Shown here: one piece after another, positions 23,126 to 33,936 of the stretch
Position numbering within the stretch: the stretch's first letter is position 1
How the letters are laid out: each line of letters opens with the position of its first letter
Origin: Humulus lupulus
Taxonomy: Eukaryota; Streptophyta; Magnoliopsida; Rosales; Cannabaceae
Reading direction: 5' to 3'
Assembly: GCF_963169125.1 (NCBI RefSeq)
Contig: NC_084794.1
Coordinates: 90,999,018-91,063,017, forward strand
Length of the DNA: 64,000 bases
Made by a program: the position numbers and the translations under genes
The notes under the pieces: model-generated
What the model saw: the letters and a program-made list of their open reading frames with translations, nothing else
What the model was told of the DNA's origin: nothing
Database searches by the model: none

Positions 23126-24349
23126 TGTTAGGAAAAAATAGATTTGCCTCAATGAAAATTGATAATAATATTACAAATCTATGCAATATATTACAAATAA
23201 TAATGATTGATTTAAAAAGAGTTACAACTCTATAACTGAAAATTACAAATAAAGAAGAAGGAGATGTAAGATGATAAAAATAGAAAATACAACTCTATTA
23301 CAAAAGATACAAATAAACTATAAGTGTTTGAACAAAAGGAATTAAAAAGATTACAACTCTTAAACAAAAGGTACAAGTAAATAGAACAAGAAGAAATAGT
23401 AGAAAAGCAAATGGAAGAAAATAAGAACAAGAATGAAAACAATAAACTCTCACTCACACAACCAAAGTGAAGAGTGTTGGGGATCACCAACTTGAACAAG
23501 GTTTGAAACCTTTTTCCAAAATCTTATTTCCCCCTAACTCAAGCATTAAGGGATCTCTCACAGATATTGGAAAAGCTTTCTGGAATTATCAAGCCTCAAG
23601 GTGTTTCTAGCCAAGTGCTCTAATGGATAGAAAAATTGTGTCTTACAAGTGAGCTATAGGCTCCTATTTATAGAATTTAGAGACACCCTTTGAATTTCAA
23701 ATTCCACCAACCCCCATGGCTGTTACCAATGTTTAATTAGATTAATATGGAATTAAAAAAGAGATTTGGGAGTTATTTGGGTTTTTTGAGCCGTTCAACA
23801 AAGATTGAAAAAACTGAAAAACTGGTCAGTTTTTGGCCTGTGGCCGTGGCCACTAGTCTCTGTCCCACAGGTCACGACCACCAACATTCAGTGGCCACGG
23901 CCACCGACCAATTTCAGCACAAAAAATGTGATGTTTTTCCAAATGGTTCAAAACCCTCCCAAATGATTTTGTAATTCCCAAAACACATTATTGGGGTTAA
24001 AATCATATCTCTAACAGCCATTTCACGTATGGTTTTATGAAATTCATCTCAATATTGTGTAACAACAAATTTACACAATAAATGGTAATATTTGGAAGTT
24101 ACAAATTTGTAACACCAAATATGTTACATTATTTGGATATATCTCATATATCTGAATATTGTAACTCTCTATTATATGTTACAATATGTGACACTCTTTG
24201 TCACATTTATTTAATCTAAAACATTATATTATAATATAATATAATATTACATTATATTATAAAATAATATAAAATTCCCCCACTAGATTAAATAGTTTAT
24301 CTATTGTAACACTTATCTAATCAATCATTATATATTGAAATATAACACA
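23126..24349 (-). repeat. 3' LTR of the copia element, ~1224 bp
   Basis: On the minus strand it starts TGTGTTATATTTC at 24349 and ends TTTTTTCCTAACA at 23126. A TATA-like CTATAAATAGGAGCC is on the minus strand near 23672. A near-repeat of the polypurine junction (TTCCCCCACTAGATTAAATAG at 24275-24295 against ATCCCCCACTTGATTAAATAAG at 24349-24370) shows a small duplication across the LTR edge, so the true LTR start could instead be near 24275. Confidence 0.75.
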
Positions 24350-24360
24350 TCCCCCACTTG
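24350..24360 (-). other. Polypurine tract of the copia element
   Basis: Minus strand AAGTGGGGGA lies directly upstream of the 3' LTR start. Its position and purine content match a copia polypurine tract that primes plus-strand DNA synthesis. Confidence 0.75.
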
Positions 24361-24923
24361 ATTAAATAAGAACTCTCTCTTATAGGAGTCATTGCATTAG
24401 TGCATAAAGCAAAGTATTTTTCAACTTGAACTTTACTATAGTGTAATTATCACAAAATTTGTCGAAAATTTGGTTGCACTAGGCATTGAACCATCTTTTC
24501 ATGATAACAAATCGGTGATAACATACACACCTTTGTGATGTTCACTTGAGACCTCTATGTCTCGCTTTGCACCGTTAATGGCCATGTGCACTTTCCATTC
24601 ATGGACGTTCTTGAGAATACTCCCAATTCTCATGAGAGGCGACACCACCCCTAGGTCCATATAGGTAGAATTCTTACAGTATTTTGTTACCAAAAATACT
24701 TGTCTTTACAAGACTGAATTCTATTAAAAAATCTTTCGGTTTTAACCCTCCACTTGGTAACACACAAGTACTCAATATCTCATATGGGACTTGTTTTGAG
24801 TACAACTAATATTCACTTGATTGACTTGTTATTACCTATTGAACCTAACACTAGTTGAATAACTAGTGTTAAGATAGGTTACCATCAATCGTGAATATCT
24901 TTAGGGAGTTTAAGTCCCATCCC

Positions 24924-27012
24924 TCAAGATGATGCAGCCACTAAATCCCTTGTTAGTGGCTTAGTGAAAGGCTCCGCCAGATTTTCACTTATTCTCACAT
25001 AGGATATTGAGATGACTCCTCTTTGAATCAATTCTCTTACATATCCATGTCTTAGACTAATATGTCTAGACTTCCCATTATACACTCTGTTGTATGCTCT
25101 AGCCAATGTCGCTTGGCTATCACAATGTATCGATATAGTAGATACATTATCTTTGATTAGGGGAATCTCTATCAACAGATCCCTTAACCATTCGGCCTCT
25201 TTGCCGGTAGTAGCTAGAGCTATGAACTCTGCTTCCATAGTGGAATGAGATATACAGGTTTGTTTCTTGGAACCCCAAGAAATTGCACCTCCACCAAGTG
25301 TAAATACCCAACCAGTTGTGGACAAGTTGTCCCCAAGATTGGATATCCAACTTGCATCTGTATATCCTTCTAATATCGAAGGAAATTTGGAGTAGTGAAG
25401 GCTTAGTCCTTTGGCTTTCTTGAGATAACCTAGGACTCTTCCAATTGCCTTCCAGTGATCCACACTTGGATTACTTGTAAACCTACTAAGTTTACTTACC
25501 GCAAATGCTATATCAGGTCTAGTACACTGGGCAGCGTACATTAGACTCCCTATAGCACTAGCGTACTCCAATTGAGCCACCGCTCTTCCTTCATTCTTCT
25601 CTAGTTTTACACTATGATCGAATGGAGTATTGGCATCTTTAACCTTGATATGGTTAAATTTATTCAATACTTTCTCAACATAGTGGGCTTGCCCTAACGC
25701 AAAACCCCCACTATGTTACTTTACTTTGATACCGAGTATGGTATCAACTTCTCCAAGATCTTTCATCTTGAAGGTTAATGATAGAAACCTCTTCATTTCA
25801 TCTATCCCTTTCATGCTATTACTTAGAATAAGCATGTCATCCACATATAAGCAAACAATGATCACATATCCCTTACAAGTTTTGGAATACAAACACTTGT
25901 CTCCATTGTTATGTCTAAACCCATTAGACATGATGGCTTGATCAAATTTCTCATGCTATTGCTTAGGAGCTTGTTTCAATCCATATAAGGATTTTACAAG
26001 TCTACAAACTTTATGTTCATATTTTGGTAGGACAAACCCTTCGGGTTGTTCCATATAGACCTCCTCATTGAGGTCACCATTAAGGAATGCCGTTTTGACA
26101 TCCATTTGATGAACATACAAGTTGTGTATAGAAGCTAAAGCGAACAAAATTCTTATAGAAGTTGTTCTTGCAACAAGCGCATAGGTATCAAAATAATCGA
26201 TACCCTCTTTTTGCCTAAACCCTTTAGCTACTAATCTAGCATTAAAGGTTTGGATAGTGCCGTCAGTGTGGTATTTTCTCCTAAATACCCACTTACACCC
26301 AATTGACTTAAACCCCGGTGGGAGATCTACCAATTCCCAAGTGTTATTGGAAAGAATGGAATCCATCTCATCATTGATGGCTTCTTTCCAAAATGCACTA
26401 TCTCTCGATTGCATAGCTTCTCTATAAGTCTTAGGATCATCCTCAACGAGAAGTACAATAGGAATTTTCCTAATGACTTTCTCTCTATTTCCTTCTACCA
26501 TGTAGAATGAAATTCGTTGAGAATATATCTCATCCACTGCTAGACTTTTATGATCTTTAAGCCTTTGACTTCTTCTAGGTTCAAAGGGTTGCTTTACCTC
26601 CTTTTGAGAATTCTCCTCTTGAGAATCAACTTTGGATGTAGAAGCATGAGAATTATTCTCATATAACAAATTCTCCTTTAGAGATGTTGAAGCTTGAGAA
26701 TTGTTGTCACATAACATATTCTCAAAAAATTCAACTTCTCTAGATTCAATCACAATATTAGACTCTAAGTCTAATAGCCTATAAGCTTTACTATTTTTGG
26801 CATAACCAACAAAAGCACACTTTATGGCTCTTGAACCTAACTTTGTTCTATTAGGTTCGTTTTTCTTGCAATATGCAAGACACCCCCACACTTTGAAGTA
26901 CCCTACGTTGGGTTTTCTTCCTTTCCATAACTCATATGGAGATATCTCATTTTTCTTCATCGGTATTCGATTAAGAATGTGACAAGCGGTTAAAAGCGCT
27001 TCACCCCAAATT
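24924..27012 (-). pseudogene. Copia pol remnant (integrase end, RT, RNase H)
   Basis: It opens at 27012 with the post-core integrase region (WGEALLTACHIL, then SPYELWKGRKPNVGYFKVWG). The RT starts near 26450 with NNTWELVDLPPG, GCKWVFRRK and MDVKTAFLNGDL. A TAG at 25956-25958 replaces the Trp of the usual APKQWHEKFD. The catalytic YVDD lies near 25843-25854. A TAA follows at 25716-25718. RNase H runs 25667-24924 and keeps GYTDASW, STMEAEF, CDSQA and [14 protein letters not shown]. The reading frame is otherwise continuous, so only two nonsense changes and the 5' truncation separate it from an intact C-terminal half. Confidence 0.88.
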
Positions 27013-27013
27013 T

Positions 27014-29433
27014 CCCAAATTTCCTAATAAGGTTTAGGACCTTGATTAGGAGGCCGGGAGGGCCATAATTGATTTATTATGCTATTTAATGTTAATGTGC
27101 ATGTTTATGTGAATTATATTATTATATGATGATAAATGCATGCATATGGGTCCACATTTTATTATAAGGGCATTTTGGTAATTTGGCCCGTTGAGGGCGT
27201 GATTGTGTATTTTCATGCATGTGGGTGAATTATAGATAATACCACATTATATGTGGATTGGTTCGAGCCATTCGGCATGAGACGATCATGGAATGCAAGT
27301 TATTGGTCTAGTCATAACGGGATTAAGTTCAAGGCTCGAGGTGAGTCTCGGGATGTTTTAATGATTAGAACGCTGCCGGGAATTAAAGGGTAACGGGATA
27401 TGAATTATTAGCATTTGAGAATATTGAGAATAACAGGAATTGGAGGGTGTTAATTATAATTAACGAGATAGGTGGGAAAGGACGATTTTACCCTTGGAAG
27501 TCTTTAGAGGGATTTATTTGACCTAGGGGAAAAATGGTCTTTTCACCCCTAATATATATATCAATCCTTGATGTTGTAGAAAATGTAAGAAAATAGAGCA
27601 TCATCATCCTCATATCTTTCCCTCCCATACATATTCTTCTCTCCTTCTTCCTTTTGATTTTTGAAAGCTAACTTAAAGAAACAAGCTAGGAGATCAAAGT
27701 TTGGAGTCTATAAACTTGATTCATTCATTGAAGAGGACCCAAAACCAGCTTGAGGTAAGAAATCATCCATGAACTTTAAGCTTTACTCTGTTTTTCTTTT
27801 AGTTTTCAGTCAAGGAGATTTTGATGTGGGTAGTTAGGAATTAGTGGAAGTTTTGAGTAAGATTGATTGGGTTTTGATGAGGTTTTGATATGTATGAAGT
27901 TTAGGGGTTGAGTGGCATGTTTGGGGCTGGTTTGAAGGGTTGGTTTCAATGGAAATCGCAAGGAGGGAAAACCAGAAAGTTTCTGGTTTGTAGTTGGCGC
28001 AGCAGCGCTAGGCAGGGCAGAGAGCTGGGCCTCTCTGACTTGAAATAGCGCCTCAGCGCCATTTAATAGGGCTGCAGCACTGGTCCATTTTCCAGCAAGC
28101 CTAATTTAGGGCTCGAGATGACTTTTAAGGCTCGGGGATGGGTTCATTTACCCCGTCTGGGTAGATTGAGAGTCCTGAGAGTGTGGGATGGATCCCGAGA
28201 GCATGGTTTTAGATTATAAACCTTTTTATGATTTATTTTATTGATGGGATTCCATATTTGGTCATGACTAGATGACTGCTAAAGGATCAAAGGATTGATC
28301 GTTCTCAAGGGTTGTTCTTTTACTAATTCTTGCTCGAACCCGAGGTAAGAAAACTGCACCCTGTGTATATGACATGCATGGTTGTTGTTGAGGTATGTTG
28401 GTTGATAAATGTGGACATGGATTGCATATTAAATGCTAGCGAATATTGGTTACATGTATATGGTACTGACTAGTCAGGGATACTAACCTAAGAGTCAGAA
28501 ATGGCATAAGCGTCCTGAACGCAGGGCCAAATGAAGATTAGATCTAATTGATATCAGCGTTGAATGACTCTAAGGCATTAACGTTGGACCGACCTAAGGT
28601 CGATGAAACCTATAAGCGTTTGGCTAGTCTAAGACTAGTTACTCAGAGCTAGGGCCTAAGGCCTAGGTGACTGCTTGTCACATGGCTAGGGAACAGTGTT
28701 CCATAGTTATGACTCTAGGGTCATGAGGAAGGTTATGTTGATGACTAGTCATCATGCACCTATCCTGTTTAAGCTAGTGAAAGGTTCACTTATCTATAAA
28801 GCCCCGGTGACCCTATCATCACATGGCTATTGGGAATAAACCCACGTTAGTGACTATTACAACTGTCACTCTGCTATTTGGGGCTAAAAGCCCTGGATGA
28901 TTATTATGATCATTGGTTGATGTGTTATAATCAACATTACGTGGACTCATTTGCCTGCTTGAATAGGGCTATATCTGCTAGGCGTGTGCCTTATGATGAT
29001 GACATGTTATTACTGTTCATGAGTATATTAAGTTTTCTTGTTGGGCTTCGGCTCACGGGTGCTATGTGGTGCAGGTAAAGGCAAAAGAAAGCTGGACCAT
29101 CCTTGAGTTGGAGAGCTTAGGTGATGACGTGTACATATGCAACTGCTCGACCACCACGGCCGAGGTTTGTAGGGGAACTAGGGTTAAACCTTGTTTTGCC
29201 GCCTAGATCGACTGCTTGTAAATATTTTCTTGTAATAGACCTCTAAATTATATTTTTGGGGTCCCAATGTATATAATAAATGTTCTAATGAAACATTATA
29301 TCTTAACCAAAAATTTTAATCCCTAAACTGCTAATCATACTTAGTTACACGATTTTGTCCAAATGACTCGATTAGCGAGTTTAGTACTGTTTACAAGGCA
29401 CACTGTAACGGTCCTTGGAGTTGGGGCGTTACA
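27014..29433 (+). repeat. 3' LTR of the long-LTR element, 2420 bp, first 8 bases lost
   Basis: It matches 20570-23013 and ends GGGCGTTACA before the TSD ATTTC (29434-29438). The first eight bases (TGTAATGT in the other copy) are missing, where it is fused to copia sequence. Small indels and scattered substitutions distinguish it from the 5' LTR, so the pair is moderately old. Confidence 0.9.
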
Positions 29434-29438
29434 ATTTC

Positions 29439-30602
29439 TTATTTAAGTCACATATTCTTTCTTATATTTTGTTTTGTTTGATTAAGTGAAGTCATGAATG
29501 TATATATTTATGAATGCTCGTCATTTTTTTCAGTTATTTATTTCTTGCTAATGGGGTTTGGCTCAGATAAATATGTTTGTTTATTATTATAACTTAAAAA
29601 TCAATTTGGATGAATGTTAAGACTTGTATGAACTTGAGAGTTTCCCAAAAGTATAGTTTGGTAACTGTTGTAGATACATACTAACTTGTGGTCGAGTTGA
29701 TAGACATTAGGTTTAGTTTATTGATTTATGTTCTCTTCATTAGGTTTAGGTTTAAGTTTAGTTAACTTAGTCAACCTGGTAATCAAAATTGAAAATACAT
29801 CTATACAATAATATTTAATCAAGTATCAATTAAAATAGTATACTCATTTATTTAATCATCTACATCCACTTAAAAATGACATTATATAGATTTTAATGTT
29901 CTGAATTCAATGACCACAAGTAGCTTTTAATTAAATAACAAAATATCTTTTACAAAGAGAGACCAAGAGTAACTTTGCGAAAGAGAAATTTACAGCAAAC
30001 AATAAATTTTATTTACAATAATAACGTCACTTTTTTTATTTACAAAACTATCAGAATTCTATGGATAACTATATATATATATATAATATTATTAGATGCA
30101 AGCAACGTGCAATATAACCACACCACTGGTCGTTTGGACTCAAGAGTGATATCATTACGACCTACTCTTCAAGATGATCGTTTTGATATGTGGGAAACAT
30201 AGGTTTTTTCACTGTTGTTGGAGAAGATGATCGGAATTAAAAGTAATATTTCAATTTCTTTTATATTTGGTTAACCAAAAAGTTTCTCTGTCTACTTTGG
30301 TTATATATATATATATATATATACAGAAAGGTATCTTTAGTTATTGTAATAAGTAATTTATGTGTTACTTTTTTTAATTTGGTTAAACAAAATTCATGAT
30401 AAAAAACCAAAAATGTGTATTTTTTTTTTAATTTGAAAGTAACTTCTAAGTTTCTTTTTGTTTGATTAATAAAAGAAACAATATTATTTACATGTAAATT
30501 ACATTAATGACTAAAAAGTGAATTAAAACTTTTTACTAAAAAAAGTTACTATATAGTATACTAATTTTTGATGATAAGTTATATAGTAATTTGTTATACT
30601 TT
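29439..30602. other. AT-rich non-coding stretch with (TA)n runs
   Basis: No gene supported. (TA)n microsatellites occur at about 30069-30085 and 30303-30322. A short open frame near 30110-30200 (RLDSRVISLRPTLQDD) stands out as less AT-rich than its surroundings and might be a fragment of a coding exon, but I do not recognise it. Confidence 0.5.
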
Positions 30603-30610
30603 ATTATAAC

Positions 30611-33045
30611 TAGGTGTAGATTCCAAGAACTTTACTTAGCTAAGTTAGATGGTAGTATTATAGTAGTATTATCTTTATGATTGTGGATTTTTGGTTCAGA
30701 CCGGGATATATTTGGACACTCATAGTAGTACTTGTAGATTTTCTAAGTTTAACCTATAGTTTAAGAATATTAATTTTAACCTAAGGTTTGATTAATATGG
30801 CTGATATTGAGGATAATATTTATTATACTATAAGGTTTAGATAAGAACCAATAGGATTTTAAGCACATGTTATGTATGGGTGATTAAGGATTAAGTATTT
30901 TGAGGATTTAATTTAATAAGGTAAAATTTGATGCTCTAAGGTCAGTCAGCAGCTTTGAAAACGTTTGAGGGCTTAGTCAAGGCTGTTTACTCAATTTGAA
31001 TTAAGCTAAAAATGTATAATTTCGTGTTTAAATATTCAACGTATGTCGATATATCGCAGCTATAGGGGGCGATATATCGCAGCACGTAGATACGGAAAAC
31101 ACGAAACGATGCACGACTGCCTCGGGCATACTGGCCCAGGCGATATATCGCCTACAGGGGGCGATATATCGCCCCTCTCAGCATAATTTGAAAAGTTTTG
31201 AAATCGTTTTCCATTCAACCCTTCAACCTCTTGATAAGTCCAGCACCTTTTTGAACGAGTCTTCAGCCTCTGCTGAACAACAATTCAAATTATTTTCACC
31301 TAAAAAGCCATTATTTTTATTCAAGTAAAATTAAGATCCTTTCATTCCTAAACTCTATAAATAGGACCTAGTACCCAGCTATTATTCATCTTTTGCTCTA
31401 AGTTCAGAGGCTGCAAGTTGCTAGGTGAGTGTGAGAGTGTAAACACTTGGGTTGGGAATCATAAGCTTGATCATCATAAGCTTATCAAACACTTGGGAAG
31501 TAAGGTTTTATAGTATTTCGGTTCGAGGTTTAGATTGGTCTTACAAGTCTTCAAGGTATTTCCACACCTTAGTTCATTGGTATTATTTTATTTTAAGTTC
31601 TCATAGCCTTTTACTCATTCTAACCTTATTCTTATTTTGGTTAGGAAATCTAAGAATTTGCACATAAGTTTTTGGTAAGTATTTTCTCAATGGTTTAGTC
31701 CTTCCATTCCTTTCATTTCTCTTCTTCACTATACTCACTCTTTTTCAAATGGTTCTTAGGAGTGTTCCAAAGTCCCAACTCTGTCATCTTATCCCGGTAT
31801 TTTTGGTAAGGAAAATAGGGTAGAATTCATATGTTATATGTTTTATATGTTATCTTATGTTTTTATGTTATGAAATGTGTTATGTTATGTATTTATGTAA
31901 GCTTGGGCATATGACCCATATGACTAACAAGCCCCAAATAGATTATGGGCATATGACCTGCTTAGCTAGTAGGACCCCACTAATCTAATGGGCATATGAC
32001 TTGTTTAGTCTATGGGACCCCAAGTAATAATGACCATTATAATATGTGTATGATATAAGTGTTATGTTATGTTATGTTATGTTATGTTTTTATGTTTCTT
32101 ATGAAATTTATGTATATGAACTATGTGGTAGATTTTCCTTGCTGGGCATTAGGCTCATTCCTTTTTGTTTATATGTGCAGGAAAATAGCTATAGTGGCGG
32201 GTAAGGTTCGTGGATGCTTGGGGAATGTGTATTGGTGATGAATGGATTCAAGGAGTCGAGAGTTCGATTTCGAGGATGTAGTCTTTATTTATGGTTTATG
32301 TGTATTTTTCGCACCTATTTATGTAATCACTTTTCATTTCAATTAAGATATGTTTTCTTTTTAAAACAATGGGATCCCATATCCTGCTTTGAGTTATGTA
32401 AGTTTAAACATTGGTTTTTTTACAAGTTTTTAATAAAATATGATCTTTTTCACTTGTAAGTTCTATTAAAGATTAGGGTCTATGTATAGTTTTCGTTAAT
32501 GGTCCAAAGTCTAGAGTAGTGGGTCATTACACTAGGGGTGAGCATTGGTCAGTTTGGGCGGTTTTTTCATAACATAAAATCCAGAATTCAGTTTTTGGTC
32601 TGGATTGGTGCAATCCAAAAACCGATCGACCAAACCAGTTAAAAGAAAAAACCGACTGTTTTGGACCGCGGTTTGATCGGTTAAACCGACCAAACCGAAT
32701 TTCTTATTTTTTTTAAAATAAAATTTTGAAAGTTTTAGTTAAAAAACTAAAATTTTTGGATTGTTGGAATCAATTTTTGTGCATTTTTAAAACATAAATA
32801 TATAGAACATAATTTCATTTTTTTTATTTTTATTTAATAATTTTAATAATTAATAATTATATAATATTATATATTATATTGTTCGGTCGGTTTCGGTTCC
32901 GCCGGTCAGTCCGGAAATTTTTTTCAAACCGACCGAATAGTGGCGGTTTTTTCGGTGTTCGGTTTAATGGGCTTCGGTTTTTTCGGTATTCGGAAGGTCG
33001 GTGTATACGGTTTTTTCGGTTTTTCTGATTTTATGCTCAGCCCTA
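30611..33045. mobile_element. hAT-type MITE (513 bp) interrupted by a solo LTR
   Basis: The element's ends are TAGG (30611-30614) plus GGTGAGCAT (from 32537) on the left and ATGCTCAGCCCTA (ending 33045) on the right, giving a 13-bp terminal inverted repeat with one mismatch. Perfect 8-bp TSDs ATTATAAC flank it at 30603-30610 and 33046-33053, as expected for hAT elements. The interior (32537-33045) has no coding capacity and is rich in CGGTTT/AAACCG repeats. A solo LTR inserted after the fourth base of the left terminal repeat. Confidence 0.85.
30615..32531 (+). mobile_element. Solo LTR, 1917 bp, with palindrome cluster
   Basis: It begins TGTAGATTCC and ends GGGTCATTACA with perfect TSDs CTAGG at 30610-30614 and 32532-32536. 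A TATA box CTCTATAAATAGG lies near 31350, giving plus orientation. Four copies of a 12-base palindrome sit at 31046-31172. A block near 32138-32185 (CTTGCTGGGC, then GGCTCA, then GTGCAGG) resembles the conserved block of the 9422 and 20562 LTRs, so it probably belongs to a related family. Near 32055-32085 there is a short GTTAT tandem repeat. Confidence 0.82.
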
Positions 33046-33125
33046 ATTATAACTCATTAGTTCCTAAAATAAGTTTAAATGTAATGTAAGAGTATCTTAA
33101 ATAATAAGACACTATAATATAACTT

Positions 33126-33881
33126 TGTACACCCTGATTTTCCCACGGGCTGATTAGCGAGCTGAGCTGCGGCCTAATCATGATTACCTCGTGGATATCC
33201 CCAAAACCGGAGCTGCCGTCATAAGATCATACCTCCTTAGCTCGAGGTAACCCAAGGGTTCGCCAAGATTGCCTAAGAACTGAGTCCAGACTCTGAAGGC
33301 CGAAGGTCGAGTTAGGTATCCAGCTCGTGGTACGAGCTAGATTTGGAGGCTATGACTCTTTGTAAAGTCAACACACGCAAGGTAAACGTGCATATATCAG
33401 ACATCACGTGTCTGATATGCCCCTGACTTCTCGAACACGCAGCAGGAACGTGCGTATTCAGACACCCACAACTGGGTTGGGCCGTGCGGCCCATTATCTC
33501 CTTACCTATTGATTTGACCACACTTATGTGTCAGGTTTAGGAATTAATCATGAATGTCACAGAGTTGATAAGATAGGTAAGAAGGTCACGGGATGACCTT
33601 CTTACCAACTCCCAGGTGCCTTCTCCTATAAATATGGAGACCCTGGGAGTTAATAAGGGTTGGATTCTCTCTTGTAAGAAATACCCTGTAATCAAATATC
33701 CAGTATATAGCAATAATACTGACTAGTGGAGTAGAAGGATTTTAACCTTTGAACCACTTAAAAAACGTGTTTTGAGTCATCTTTTCATTTCTAAGATCTT
33801 ATATCTGTTTCGGTTCAACATTAGCACTAATCCCTTTCTCTTCTTTTCTTAATTACCTGTTGGCGAAGAACCGCGTCAACA
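33126..33881 (+). repeat. 5' LTR of the Tat element, 756 bp
   Basis: It begins TGTACACCC and ends GCGTCAACA. It contains a TATA box (TATAAATA, 33627-33634) and a T-rich region near 33835-33850. Compared with 44611-45366, differences are mostly single transitions. Confidence 0.95.
33627..33634 (+). promoter_or_regulatory. TATA box in 5' LTR
   Basis: TCCTATAAATATGG is a strong plant TATA context about 250 bases before the LTR end, and it should drive the genomic RNA. The same motif is at 45112-45119 in the 3' LTR. Confidence 0.7.
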
Positions 33882-33884
33882 GTT

Positions 33885-33902
33885 TGGTGCTTTCATTGAG
33901 AG
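33885..33902 (+). other. Primer binding site candidate
   Basis: TGGTGCTTTCATTGAGAG begins three bases after the 5' LTR, the right place and starting triplet (TGG, complement of CCA) for a tRNA primer site. I cannot assign the tRNA species with confidence. Confidence 0.6.
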
Positions 33903-33936
33903 CAAGTTCGATTAGTGTTGTCGCAAACGTCCAACT

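Larger units (their letters stand above)
23126..27013 (-). mobile_element. Ty1/copia element, 5'-truncated, nested
   Basis: Read on the minus strand it contains the integrase end, reverse transcriptase, RNase H, a polypurine tract and a complete 3' LTR (24349-23126). Its 5' LTR, gag, protease and most of the integrase are missing. At 27013/27014 the reading frame (WGEALLTACHILNRIP) stops exactly at the truncated second LTR of the outer element. The junction shows the 9-base direct repeat CCCAAATTT twice in a row. The five bases left of its LTR are GTTAT, but no second TSD copy survives. Confidence 0.85.
20562..29433 (+). mobile_element. Long-LTR (chromovirus-like) element with hijacked interior
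   Basis: Two direct ~2.4-kb LTRs (20562-23013 and 27014-29433) are enclosed by matching TSDs ATTTC at 20557-20561 and 29434-29438, so both ends come from one insertion. A perfect initiator-Met primer site follows the first LTR, as in Tekay/Del-type chromoviruses with long TGTAA...TTACA LTRs. Only about 112 bases of the original interior (23014-23125) remain. The rest is a reversed copia element whose 5' part is missing and which is fused directly to the second LTR. The element's own gag, pol and polypurine tract are absent. Confidence 0.88.

Noticed and set aside
28878..29078. 66-codon frame in the 27014 LTR, matched by a similar one in the 20562 LTR
   Set aside because: The frame is not kept between the two LTR copies (indels and stops differ), so it is not a conserved protein.
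30110..30202. Possible host exon fragment (RLDSRVISLRPTLQDD)
   Set aside because: Too short, no splice sites clearly placed and no family recognised; left as a comment in the intergenic entry.
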